In this document: in pieces, positions 23,592-32,292 of the stretch
Layout of the letters: every line of letters starts with the position of its first letter
Position numbering within the stretch: position 1 is the first letter of the stretch
Assembly (NCBI RefSeq): GCF_003854895.1
Contig: NZ_CP033966.1
Span: 62,001-126,000 of the forward strand
Length of the DNA stretch: 64,000 nucleotides
Direction: 5' to 3'
Source of the DNA: Pigmentiphaga sp. H8
GTDB taxonomy: Bacteria; Pseudomonadota; Gammaproteobacteria; Burkholderiales; Burkholderiaceae_B
Position numbers and translations under genes: made by a program
Notes under the pieces: generated by a model
Told to the model about the DNA's origin: nothing
The model's input: only the letters and a program-made list of their open reading frames with translations
The model's database searches: none

Positions 23592-24563
23592 ATGAAGCAT
23601 TCCTATCGCGCGGCATTTGCCGCGGCGCTCATCGGTTGTTGCGCGGCCATGGCCGCGTCCGCCCAGGACTATCCCAGCAAGCCCATACGCATCATCGTGC
23701 CGCTGCCGCCGGGCGGATCGAACGACGTGCTGGCGCGCGTGCTGGGCGAGGAAATGTCGAAGACGCTGGGCCAGCCCTTCGTGGTGGAGAACAAGCCGGG
23801 CGCCGCCGGCAACATCGGCACCGACCAGGTGGCCAAGGCCAGGCCCGATGGCTATACGCTGGGGATCGCGCCCAACCAGACCGTGGCGGTCAATCCCGCG
23901 CTGTATCCCAAGCTGCCCTTCGACGTGCAGAAGGATCTGATGGGAATCGGCCTGATGGCCACGCTGCCGATGACGCTGGTCGTGCCCAGTTCGTCGAAGG
24001 CCGGCTCCATCGACGAACTGGTGGCCATGGCCAAGGCCGAGCCGGGCAAGCTGACCTATGCGTCAGCCGGTTCGGGCAGCCCGCAGCACATGTCGGCCGA
24101 GATATTCCAGTCGCTGACCTCCACGCAGATGACCCACGTTCCCTACAAGGGCTCGAACCCGGCCCTGGTGGACGTGCTGGCGGGCACGGTGGACGTCATG
24201 TTCTGCCCCATCAATTCCGCGCTGCCCTATATCCAGAACGGCCGCCTCAAGGCGCTGGGCGTGACGGGCGCGCAGCGGCTGCAGACGCTGCCCGAGGTGC
24301 CGACCATTGCCGAGAAAGTGCCGAACTTCGCGAGCGACATCTGGATCGGGCTGATCGCGCCCGCCGGCACGCCGCCCGAGATCGTGCAGAAGCTGAACAC
24401 CGAGCTGAACCGCGCGCTGAAGATGCCGGCGGTGCAGGCCAAGCTGGCCGAGCAGGGCATACAGGCCGCCACCAGCACGCCGGCCGAGCTGGACCGGATG
24501 ATGCGCGACGACCGCAAGCGCTGGGCCGAGGTCATCAAGCGCGCCAACATCCGCGTCGATTGA
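23592..24563 (+). CDS. Bug-family (TctC) periplasmic solute-binding protein
   Basis: This Bug receptor of about 323 residues has a signal peptide cleaved near ASA-QDYPSKP. The mature start DYPSKPIRIIVPLPPGGSND and the loops VENKPGAAGNIGTDQVAKA, SAGSGSPQHMSAEIF and VPYKGSNPALVDVLAG are textbook for the family. Two ATGs are adjacent; the second (23592) is chosen because GAGGAG then stands five to six bases away. It heads an operon with a ThDP decarboxylase-like enzyme (37-base gap) and an aldehyde dehydrogenase, so it probably captures the 2-oxo acid, or its precursor, that these enzymes handle. Confidence 0.95.
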   Translation: MKHSYRAAFAAALIGCCAAMAASAQDYPSKPIRIIVPLPPGGSNDVLARVLGEEMSKTLGQPFVVENKPGAAGNIGTDQVAKARPDGYTLGIAPNQTVAVNPALYPKLPFDVQKDLMGIGLMATLPMTLVVPSSSKAGSIDELVAMAKAEPGKLTYASAGSGSPQHMSAEIFQSLTSTQMTHVPYKGSNPALVDVLAGTVDVMFCPINSALPYIQNGRLKALGVTGAQRLQTLPEVPTIAEKVPNFASDIWIGLIAPAGTPPEIVQKLNTELNRALKMPAVQAKLAEQGIQAATSTPAELDRMMRDDRKRWAEVIKRANIRVD

Positions 24564-24599
24564 ATCTTTTCTTCGCCTCATTCATACACAGGAATCACC

Positions 24600-26390
24600 A
24601 TGAAGTCCTCGACCGAATCGCTGGTGCGACGCGATGAACCGCAGCCGTGGGAACACGACGGCGTGGCATGGGGAAGCGACAGGATCGCCGACCTGCTGCG
24701 CGAGCTGGACATTCCCTATCTGATCCTGAATCCGGGGTCGAGCTATCGCGGCCTGCACGACAGCCTGGTCAACCACCTGGGCAACCGCCAACCGCAGATG
24801 ATCGTGGTCCTGCACGAAGAACACGCGGTCGCCATCGCGCACGGCTATGCCAAGGTGACCGGCAAGCCGCTGGGCGCGGCGCTGCATGCGAACGTGGGCC
24901 TGATGCACGGATCCATGGCCATCTACGATGCCTGGGTGGACCGCGCGCCGGTGATCATTCTGGGCGCGACCGGGCCGGTGGATGCGGCCAAGCGGCGGCC
25001 GTGGATAGACTGGATCCATACCGCGCAGGACCAGGGCGCGCTGGTGCGCCACTTCGTCAAGTGGGATGCCCAGCCCGCGTCGGTGCCCGCCGCGCTGGAA
25101 GCCCTGCTGCGCGCCCGCCAGATCGCGACCACGGCGCCGCACGGCCCGGTCTATGTCTGCCTGGATGCGGCGGTGCAGGAGGCGCGCTGCGACGAGGACA
25201 TCCCCCTGCCCGATCCCGCCCGCTACCTGCCGCCGCCGCCGGCGCGTCCCGCGGACGAGCTGGCGCGGCAGGCGGCGGAATGGCTGTCGCGGGCGAAGCG
25301 CCCGGTCATCCTGGCCGGGCGGGTGTCGCGGTCCGAGGAAGGCTGGGCCGCGCGCGTGCGCCTGGCCCAGACCCTGCAAGCGCAGGTGCTGACCGACCTG
25401 AAGGTGGGCGCCGCCTTTCCCACCGACCATCCGCTGCACGCCGCGCCCAGCGGCATGTTCCTGCATCCCGAGGCGCAGAAGGTGCTGCGCGAGGCCGACG
25501 TGGTGCTGAGCCTGGACTGGCTGGACCTGGCCGGCACGCTCAAGCAGGCGTGGGGCGCCGATCCGGTGGGCAGCCGCGTCATCCAGGTATCGGTGGACCA
25601 CTACAGCCACAACGGCTGGAGCATGGACCACCAGGGCCTGCCGCCGGTGGATCTGTTCCTGCTGTCCGAACCCGAACCCGCGGTCGCGCTGCTGAACGAA
25701 CACGTGACGCCGCGCCGTGAGCCGGCGCCGGCGAAGGTGCCGGTGCCGGGTCCTGCGATACCCGGGGACCCGGCCGCGCCCATGACCGTGCCCACGGTGG
25801 CCGCCGTGCTGCGCAAGGTGCTGGGCGATGCGCCGACGTGCCTGACGCGCCTGCCGCTCAGCTGGAGCGGCGAGTTCTGGGATTTCCGGCATCCGCTGGA
25901 TTTCGTCGGCTACGACGGCGGCGGCGGTGTGGGCTCCGGTCCCGGCATGGCGATCGGATCGGCGTTGGCGCTCAAGGGCGGCGATCGCCTGCCGGTGGCG
26001 CTGATCGGCGACGGCGACTACATGATGGGCGTCAACGCGCTGTGGACCGCCGCCCATGCCGGCATTCCCATGCTGATGATCGTCTGCAACAACCATTCGT
26101 TCTTCAATGACGAGATCCACCAGGAGCGCGTGGCGCGCCAGCGCGGGCGGCCGGTCGAGAACCGCTGGGTCGGCCAGCGCATCGACGAGCCCGCCCCCGA
26201 CCTGGCCGCGATCGCCCGGGCGCAGGGGCTGACCGGCATCGGACCGGTCCGGCGCGCGGACGAACTCGAGCGCGTCCTGGCCGAGGCCGTCGCGGCGGTC
26301 AGGCAGGGCGGCATCGTGGTCGTCGATGCCATCGTCCAGCCCGGCTACAACCCCGCCATGACCGCGGGCCTGACCCGTTCCAGCCACTAG
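24600..26390 (+). CDS. Thiamine-diphosphate-dependent decarboxylase/lyase-type enzyme
   Basis: This 596-residue ThDP enzyme has the acetolactate-synthase/benzoylformate-decarboxylase layout. The N-terminal Pyr domain has the activating glutamate in LHEEHAVAIAHGYAKVTGK (E73/E74). A central domain follows, and the C-terminal PP domain carries the cofactor motif GDGDYMMGVNAL...CNN (about 468-496). A proline-rich insert (about 375-395) precedes the PP domain. It begins with a non-homologous 20-residue leader. With the aldehyde dehydrogenase 27 bases downstream, a 2-oxo acid to aldehyde to acid route is the simplest reading. Oxalyl-CoA or sulfoacetaldehyde-type lyases are alternatives; no FAD-site hallmark of acetolactate synthase stands out. 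Confidence 0.88.
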   Translation: MKSSTESLVRRDEPQPWEHDGVAWGSDRIADLLRELDIPYLILNPGSSYRGLHDSLVNHLGNRQPQMIVVLHEEHAVAIAHGYAKVTGKPLGAALHANVGLMHGSMAIYDAWVDRAPVIILGATGPVDAAKRRPWIDWIHTAQDQGALVRHFVKWDAQPASVPAALEALLRARQIATTAPHGPVYVCLDAAVQEARCDEDIPLPDPARYLPPPPARPADELARQAAEWLSRAKRPVILAGRVSRSEEGWAARVRLAQTLQAQVLTDLKVGAAFPTDHPLHAAPSGMFLHPEAQKVLREADVVLSLDWLDLAGTLKQAWGADPVGSRVIQVSVDHYSHNGWSMDHQGLPPVDLFLLSEPEPAVALLNEHVTPRREPAPAKVPVPGPAIPGDPAAPMTVPTVAAVLRKVLGDAPTCLTRLPLSWSGEFWDFRHPLDFVGYDGGGGVGSGPGMAIGSALALKGGDRLPVALIGDGDYMMGVNALWTAAHAGIPMLMIVCNNHSFFNDEIHQERVARQRGRPVENRWVGQRIDEPAPDLAAIARAQGLTGIGPVRRADELERVLAEAVAAVRQGGIVVVDAIVQPGYNPAMTAGLTRSSH

Positions 26391-26417
26391 TCCTTGCCAT
26401 CTTCAAGAGAGTCTTCC

Positions 26418-27890
26418 ATGCGTGCTCATGAGATCCCCCCGGGCATCCTTCCCACCCGGCGCAGCCTGTACTACGGCGGCGCCTGGCACGAACCGGCGTC
26501 CGGCCTGTATGCCGACACCATCAACCCCGCCTACGACGAAGCCATCACCCAGGCCCCGGTGGCGGGCGCGGACGACGTGGACGCCGCCGTGCGCGCCGCG
26601 CAGGCCGCCTTTCCGGCCTGGGCCAGCCTGCCGCCGGCGCGGCGGGCCGACTACCTGCGCCGCGCCGCCGCGGTCCTGCGCGAACACGCGCTGCCGCTGG
26701 CGCAGCTCGATTCGCTGAACAACGGGAACCCCGTCTCCGCCTTGCTGAACGATGCCGGCTTCGCCGCCGACGGCCTGGAGTACTTCGCCGGCCTGGCGGC
26801 CGAGGTCAAGGGCGAGACGATCCCCATGGGCGACGGCAACCTGAACTACACCGTGCGCGAACCCATGGGCGTGATCGCGCGCATCGTCGCCTACAACCAT
26901 CCGCTGATGTTCGCGGCGCTGCGCATCGCCGCGCCGCTGGCCGCGGGCAACACGGTGGTGGTCAAGGCGCCCGACCAGGCGCCGCTGTCCATCATCCGGC
27001 TGGCCGAGCTGGTGGGCGACATCTTCCCGCCGGGCGTGGTGAACTTCCTGTGCGGCGGCCGCGAATGCGGGGACGCCATGTCGCGGCATCCGCTGGTGCG
27101 CAAGGTCACGCTGATCGGTGGCGTGCCGACCGGCAAGGCCGTCATGGAGACGGCGGCGCGCGACCTCAAGCCCGTGCTGCTGGAGCTGGGCGGCAAGAAC
27201 GCGCTGATCGCCTATCCCGATGCCGATCTGGACAAGCTGGTGCAGGGCATCATCGGCGGCATGAACTTCACCTGGTCGGGCCAGAGCTGCGGTTCCACCA
27301 GCCGCGTCTTCCTGCACGAATCCATCCACGACCGCGTGCTGGAAGCCGTGGCGCGCCTGCTGCCCGAGCGCCACAAGCCCGGCATTCCCATCGACCCGGC
27401 CACCACCATGGGGGCGCTGGTCAGCCGGGCGCAATTGCAGAAGGTCGAGGGTTTCGTCGCCTCGGCGCTGGAGGAAGGGGCGCGGCTGGTGAGCGGCGGC
27501 AAGCGGCCCGCCGATCCGGCGCTGGCGCGAGGGTTCTTCTTCGAGCCGACGGTGTTCGCCGACGTGCAGCCGCACATGCGCCTGGCGCGCGAGGAAGTCT
27601 TCGGCCCCATCCTGTCGGTGTTCAAGTGGCGCGACGAGGATGCGCTGTTCGAACAGGTGAACGACGTGGACTTCGGGCTGACGGGATCGATCTGGACCCG
27701 CGACCTGGACACGGCGCACCGCGCCGCCCGGCGCATGACGACGGGCTACGTGTGGATCAACAACACCAGCCAGCACTTCCTGGGCGCGCCCTTCGGCGGC
27801 GTCAAGCAATCGGGCATCGGCCGCGAGGAATGCTTCGCCGAACTGCTGGAGTTCACCTATACCAAGAACGTGAACATCAAGCTGGGCTGA
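26418..27890 (+). CDS. NAD(P)+-dependent aldehyde dehydrogenase
   Basis: This 490-residue ALDH-superfamily enzyme oxidises an aldehyde to the acid. The catalytic cysteine is C291 (SGQSCGSTS), the general base lies in LELGGKN (about 256), and NTVVVKAPDQAPLS is the cofactor loop. EVFGPILSVFKW and GAPFGGVKQSGIGREE are typical C-terminal motifs of the betaine/aminomuconate-semialdehyde type. The start MRAHEIPPG follows AAGAGAG. It is the third gene of the Bug/ThDP-enzyme/ALDH operon and probably consumes the aldehyde made by the ThDP enzyme. Its stop abuts the convergent acylphosphatase stop with no spacer, so there is no room for a dedicated terminator. Confidence 0.95.
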   Translation: MRAHEIPPGILPTRRSLYYGGAWHEPASGLYADTINPAYDEAITQAPVAGADDVDAAVRAAQAAFPAWASLPPARRADYLRRAAAVLREHALPLAQLDSLNNGNPVSALLNDAGFAADGLEYFAGLAAEVKGETIPMGDGNLNYTVREPMGVIARIVAYNHPLMFAALRIAAPLAAGNTVVVKAPDQAPLSIIRLAELVGDIFPPGVVNFLCGGRECGDAMSRHPLVRKVTLIGGVPTGKAVMETAARDLKPVLLELGGKNALIAYPDADLDKLVQGIIGGMNFTWSGQSCGSTSRVFLHESIHDRVLEAVARLLPERHKPGIPIDPATTMGALVSRAQLQKVEGFVASALEEGARLVSGGKRPADPALARGFFFEPTVFADVQPHMRLAREEVFGPILSVFKWRDEDALFEQVNDVDFGLTGSIWTRDLDTAHRAARRMTTGYVWINNTSQHFLGAPFGGVKQSGIGREECFAELLEFTYTKNVNIKLG

Positions 27891-28187
27891 TCACTGCTGT
27901 TCGAAGCGCGCGAACCGCCGGTCGATGAACTGGCGTTCGCTCGCGAGATCGTCCACGCGCGCCTGCGGCGGGCCCTGGCGCATCCATTCGAGCATCTGGT
28001 CGACCTGGTCGGGAGTGCCTTGCACGAGCGCTTCGACCGAACCGTCTTCGTTGTTGCGCACCCAGCCGCCCACGCCCACCAGGTGGGCGCGCCGGACCGT
28101 GGCGAGGCGAAAACCGACACCCTGGACTCTGCCGGTCACGCGGACGAGTACGGTTTCCAGAGGCGCGGTGCTGTCGAGTTCTTGCAT
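27891..28187 (-). CDS. acyP: Acylphosphatase
   Basis: This 98-residue acylphosphatase hydrolyses acyl-phosphates such as acetyl phosphate or 1,3-bisphosphoglycerate in the cytoplasm. The active-site loop VTGRVQGVGFR gives the catalytic arginine R27, and GWVRNNEDGSVEAL gives the catalytic asparagine N45. Length and motifs are those of the family. A longer frame to 28370 has no extra domain content, and MQELDSTAPLETVLVRV is the natural start. It lies divergent from the MFS transporter and convergent with the aldehyde dehydrogenase, with no obvious link to either. Confidence 0.95.
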   Translation of the reverse strand: MQELDSTAPLETVLVRVTGRVQGVGFRLATVRRAHLVGVGGWVRNNEDGSVEALVQGTPDQVDQMLEWMRQGPPQARVDDLASERQFIDRRFARFEQQ

Positions 28188-28284
28188 GGGTCGGTTCGAA
28201 AATGGTTGTGGAAACGAGTCTACCAGCGGAAAACGTGCCCGCCGGCGTTGGATCCGATGAGGCATCGTGCGGAATAATGTCGTC

Positions 28285-29490
28285 ATGACCGCATCCGCTT
28301 CTTCCCCTTCCCTGAGTCCCGGCCTTGTCTGGCTGATGTCCATCGCCACCGGCCTGACCGTGGCGGCCAACTATTACGCCCAGCCCCTGCTGCATGTCAT
28401 CGCCGGCGACCTCGGCCTGTCCGTGCCCGAAGCCGGCTCCATCGTGACGGCGGCCCAGGTCAGCTATGCGGTGGGATTGTTCCTGCTGGTCCCGCTGGGC
28501 GACCTGCTCGACCGGCGCAACCTGATCTTCGTGATGACGCTGCTGGCCGCCGGCGGGCTGTGCGCCAGCGCGCTGGCCGGCAACCTGCCGGTCCTGCTGG
28601 CCGGCACCACCGTGGCCGGGCTGTTCTCGGTGGTCGCCCAGGTGCTGGTGCCCTTCGGCGCCACGCTGGCTTCACCCGACGAACGCGGCAAGGTCGTCGG
28701 CACGCTGATGAGCGGCCTGCTGCTGGGCATCCTGCTGGCGCGCACCTTCGCGGGGCTGGTGGCGGCGCTGGGCAACTGGCGCCTGGTCTACGGGATCGCC
28801 GCGGTCCTGATGGCGGCGCTGGCCTTCATCCTGCGCCGTTCGCTGCCGCACCACCCGGCGCAGGCGGCCGGCATGCCGTACCCCCGGTTGATCGCATCGA
28901 TCGCCGCGCTGTTCGCCCAGGAGCCGGTGCTGCGCACCCGTGCCCTGCTCGGCGCCCTGACCTTCGCCAGTTTCGCCATGTTCTGGACTTCACTGGCCTT
29001 CCTGCTGTCCGCGCCGCCGTTCGGCTATTCCACCTTCACCATCGGGCTGTTCGGCCTGGCGGGCGCGGCCGGCGCCCTGGCCGCCGCGCGGGTGGGACGG
29101 CTGGCCGACCGTGGCAAGGGCGAGACGGCCACGCGCTTCGGCCTGGCGGTGCTGCTGGTGTCGTGGCTGCCCATCGTGCTTGGCCAGTATTCCGTGGCGC
29201 TGCTGGTGGTGGGCGTGATCCTGATGGACCTGGGCGCGCAGGCGGCGCACATCAGCAACCAGAACGCCATCTATCGCATCCGCCCCGAGGCGCGCGGCCG
29301 CCTGACGGCGGCCTACATGACGAGCTACTTCATCGGCGGCTCGCTGGGTTCGCTGGCATCGGCCTGGCTTTACGCGCATGCCGGCTGGCATGGCGTGTCG
29401 ATCGGCGGCACGGTGGCCGCGCTGGCCGCCGCGGCGGCCTGGGCCATGCGGCCGCGCGCGTCCACGGCCGCCTCGCCGTCCACCCGCTAG
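28285..29490 (+). CDS. MFS transporter (drug:H+ antiporter-like, 12 TM)
   Basis: This 401-residue major facilitator protein has about 12 hydrophobic segments. The motif-A loop between TM2 and TM3 is PLGDLLDRRNLIFV, and ARVGRLADRGKGETATR is the pseudo-repeat of motif A between TM8 and TM9. SPGLVWLMSIATGLTVAANYYAQPLL is the characteristic first helix of the YgaY/YnfM-like DHA1 branch. The start is the ATG at 28285; a GTG at 28267 is possible but has no better ribosome site. It stands alone, so the substrate (a metabolite or drug for export) is unknown. Confidence 0.9.
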   Translation: MTASASSPSLSPGLVWLMSIATGLTVAANYYAQPLLHVIAGDLGLSVPEAGSIVTAAQVSYAVGLFLLVPLGDLLDRRNLIFVMTLLAAGGLCASALAGNLPVLLAGTTVAGLFSVVAQVLVPFGATLASPDERGKVVGTLMSGLLLGILLARTFAGLVAALGNWRLVYGIAAVLMAALAFILRRSLPHHPAQAAGMPYPRLIASIAALFAQEPVLRTRALLGALTFASFAMFWTSLAFLLSAPPFGYSTFTIGLFGLAGAAGALAAARVGRLADRGKGETATRFGLAVLLVSWLPIVLGQYSVALLVVGVILMDLGAQAAHISNQNAIYRIRPEARGRLTAAYMTSYFIGGSLGSLASAWLYAHAGWHGVSIGGTVAALAAAAAWAMRPRASTAASPSTR

Positions 29491-29583
29491 GGCCTGCCGG
29501 CCAGCAGCGCGTGTTGCCGCCCCTTACAGGCGGGCTCCGCGCGCCATGCTAGCCTGTGGTCGGACTCTTCCCGGACGACGAAC

Positions 29584-30243
29584 ATGGCCGATTCCATCCC
29601 CCAGCAGCGCTGGGCCGTGCTGCGGGCCGCGCGGCTGATCCCCGTCTTGCGCTACCAGGACGCCGACACCGCCCTTTACGCCGCCCTGGTGGCGTTGCGC
29701 GCCGGCTGCCGGGGCATCGAGCTGACCTGGACCATTCCCGGCGTGCTGGAAGTCCTGCGGTCGTTGCGGGCCGAGGCCGAACGGGCCGGCCACACGGACG
29801 TGCTGATAGGCGTGGGTACCGTGCTGGATGCCGAGCAGGCCCGCTCGGCCCTGGAAGCGGGCGCCGATTTCCTGGTCGCGCCGGGCGTCGTGCCGGCGCT
29901 GGTGGAACTGGCGGGCGCGGCGGGCGCCTTGAGCATGCTGGGCGCGTTCACCCCCACCGAGATCATCGCGGCCAAGGCGGCCGGCGCCGACGTGGTGAAG
30001 ATCTTTCCCGCCGATACCGGCGGCCCGGGCCACCTGGCGGCGGTCAAGGCGGTCTTCCCCGATACGCTGTTCTGCCCGACCGGAGGCGTGACGCGCGACA
30101 ACATGGCGGCCTACTACCGCGCGGGTGCCGACATCGTGGGCATGGGCAGCAACCTGTTCGACAAGGGGCGGCTTGCCGCGCGCGACACCGAGGCGCTGGT
30201 GGCCTCGCTCCAGGCCACGCTCAAGGACGCCGCGGCCGCCTGA
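29584..30243 (+). CDS. KDPG/KHG-type class I aldolase
   Basis: This 219-residue class I aldolase barrel is of the 2-keto-3-deoxy-6-phosphogluconate aldolase family. The Schiff-base lysine is K139 in ADVVKIFPAD and the general acid/base glutamate is E46 in GIELTWTIPG. IGVGTVLDAEQ, FLVAPGV and CPTGGVTRDNMAAYYRAGA are family strands. The canonical ELTLRT arginine that helps bind the KDPG carboxylate is absent (here ELTWTI), so the substrate may be a related 2-keto-3-deoxy acid. No Entner-Doudoroff partner is nearby. The gene ends nine bases before the convergent ABC exporter stop. Confidence 0.88.
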   Translation: MADSIPQQRWAVLRAARLIPVLRYQDADTALYAALVALRAGCRGIELTWTIPGVLEVLRSLRAEAERAGHTDVLIGVGTVLDAEQARSALEAGADFLVAPGVVPALVELAGAAGALSMLGAFTPTEIIAAKAAGADVVKIFPADTGGPGHLAAVKAVFPDTLFCPTGGVTRDNMAAYYRAGADIVGMGSNLFDKGRLAARDTEALVASLQATLKDAAAA

Positions 30244-30252
30244 CCGAAGCGT

Positions 30253-32088
30253 TCAGGTGGCTTGCTCCGCGGCCTGGTAGGGCTTGAGCTCGTCGCCGCC
30301 CGCGGTGCTTTCCTGCTGCCGCCGCCACATGGCCGCGTAGGCGCCGTCCAGCGTCAGCAACTGATGGTGGCGGCCGCGCTCCACCACCCGGCCGCCGTCC
30401 AGCACGATGATCTCGTCGGCGTCGATGATGGTGGACAGGCGGTGGGCGATGGTCAGCGTGGTACGGCCGCGGCTGACCTCGCGCAGGTTGCCCTGGATCT
30501 CGCGTTCGGTATGCGTGTCCAGCGCGCTGGTGGCCTCGTCGAACACCAGCACCGCCGGCCGCTTCAGGATGGTGCGGGCGATGGCCACGCGCTGCTTCTC
30601 GCCGCCGGAAAGCTTCAGTCCGCGTTCGCCCACCACGGTCTGGTAGCCGTCGGGCATGGCCAGGATGAAGTCGTGGATGTGGGCCAGGCGCGCCGCTTCC
30701 TCGATCTCGGCCTGGGTCGCGCCCGGGCGCCCGTAGGCGATGTTGTAGTAGATGGTGTCGTTGAACAGCACGGTGTCCTGCGGCACGATGCCGATCGCCG
30801 CGCGCAGGCTGGATTGGCTGATCTTGCGGATGTCCTGGCCGTCGATCAGGATGGCGCCGCCGCTGACGTCGTAGAAGCGGAACAGCAGCCGGCTCAGGGT
30901 GGACTTGCCCGCGCCCGACGAACCCACCACGGCCACCGTCCGGCCCGCCGCGATGGTGAAGCTGACGTCCTTCAGGATCAGGCGCCGCGGATCGTAGCCG
31001 AACACCACGTGGCGGAACTCGACCGTGGCGCCGTCCACGCGCAGGTCGGGCGCGCCGGGTTCGTCGGCGATCTCGCGGTCTTCGGACAGCAGCTCGAACA
31101 TGCGGTCCATGTCGATCAGCGATTGCTTGATCTCGCGATAGACGAAGCCGAAGAAATTCAGCGGCTGGTAGAGCTGGAGCAGGTAGGCGTTGACCAGCAC
31201 GAAATCGCCGATGCTGAGGCGGCCGGCGACGATGCCGCGCGCTGCCATCCACATCACCACGGTCAGGCCGACCGAGATGATCGCGGCCTGGCCGATGTTC
31301 AGCAGCGACAGGCTGACCTGGCTCTTGACCGCCGCGCGCTCGTAGCGCCCCAGCGCGTGGTCGTAGCGCCGCGCCTCGTGTTCCTCGTTGCCGAAGTACT
31401 TCACGGTCTCGTAGTTGAGCAGGCTGTCGATGGCCTTGGTGTTGGCTTCGGAGTCGGTCTCGTTCATCTGGCGCCGGAACTTCGTGCGCCATTCCGTGAC
31501 GAGCAGCGTGTAGGCGATGTACAGCACCACCGTGACCAGGGTCGCCAGCGCGAACCACGCATCGAACATGTGCCACAGGATGACCGTGACCAGCCCGATC
31601 TCGAACAGCGTGGGCAGCACGTTGAACAGCATGTAGGACAGCAGCGTGCTGATCGCCCGCGTGCCGCGCTCGATGGAGCGCGTCAGCCCGCCGGTCTGGC
31701 GGGCCAGGTGAAAGCGCAGCGCCAGTCCGTGCAGGTGGCGGAACACCTGCAGGCCGACGACGCGGATGGCGTTCTGCGCCACGCGCGCGAACACCGCGTC
31801 GCGCAGTTCGGAGAACACCAGCGACAGGACGCGGGCGCCGCCGTAGGCCAGGATCATGCCCACCGGGATGGCCAGCACGGCCGCGGCCGTGCCGCCCAGG
31901 GCGTCCACCGCCGACTTGTAGAAAATGGGGACGTAGACGTTGGCGACCTTGGCGGCGATCAGCAGCGCCAGGGCGGCCACGATGCGCAGGCGCAGCCGGG
32001 GGGCGTGGGCCGGCCACAGATAGGGAAGCAGGGTGCGCAGGGTGGCCAGGCCGCCGCCGGGGCGGCGCGCAGGAGCGGGTGTGTTCAA
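30253..32088 (-). CDS. Atm1-type ABC exporter (fused permease-ATPase)
   Basis: This 611-residue half-transporter has six membrane segments (residues about 30-310) and one ABC domain. Walker A is VGSSGAGKST, the signature is LSGGEKQ, Walker B is VLVFDEATSALD and the H-loop follows in IAHRLSTI. The stretch MNETDSEANTKAIDSLLNYE with YFGNEEHEA is the hallmark of the Atm1/HMT1 family, which binds glutathione and exports glutathione-linked metal or Fe-S-type compounds. Homodimerisation is required. The gene is divergent from the Bug gene at 32293 and convergent with the aldolase. A role in heavy-metal or redox homeostasis is expected; no metal regulator is adjacent. Confidence 0.95.
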   Translation of the reverse strand: MNTPAPARRPGGGLATLRTLLPYLWPAHAPRLRLRIVAALALLIAAKVANVYVPIFYKSAVDALGGTAAAVLAIPVGMILAYGGARVLSLVFSELRDAVFARVAQNAIRVVGLQVFRHLHGLALRFHLARQTGGLTRSIERGTRAISTLLSYMLFNVLPTLFEIGLVTVILWHMFDAWFALATLVTVVLYIAYTLLVTEWRTKFRRQMNETDSEANTKAIDSLLNYETVKYFGNEEHEARRYDHALGRYERAAVKSQVSLSLLNIGQAAIISVGLTVVMWMAARGIVAGRLSIGDFVLVNAYLLQLYQPLNFFGFVYREIKQSLIDMDRMFELLSEDREIADEPGAPDLRVDGATVEFRHVVFGYDPRRLILKDVSFTIAAGRTVAVVGSSGAGKSTLSRLLFRFYDVSGGAILIDGQDIRKISQSSLRAAIGIVPQDTVLFNDTIYYNIAYGRPGATQAEIEEAARLAHIHDFILAMPDGYQTVVGERGLKLSGGEKQRVAIARTILKRPAVLVFDEATSALDTHTEREIQGNLREVSRGRTTLTIAHRLSTIIDADEIIVLDGGRVVERGRHHQLLTLDGAYAAMWRRQQESTAGGDELKPYQAAEQAT

Positions 32089-32292
32089 AGCGTGTTTCCA
32101 GGAAGCAATGTTGGCAACGATACGCCTGTTCGGATATCCAGGCTCGTTTACCCCGGGGGGCGCGCGCCGGCATGGCGGCGTCGGCGGCGGCCGACTTCAG
32201 TCGTCTCAGCCGGCGAGAATTAGGGTTGACCGCCGCCCGCCCGGATCACAGTATTCGCACCACAAACCACCCGGGAAAAAGGGGAGACAATC

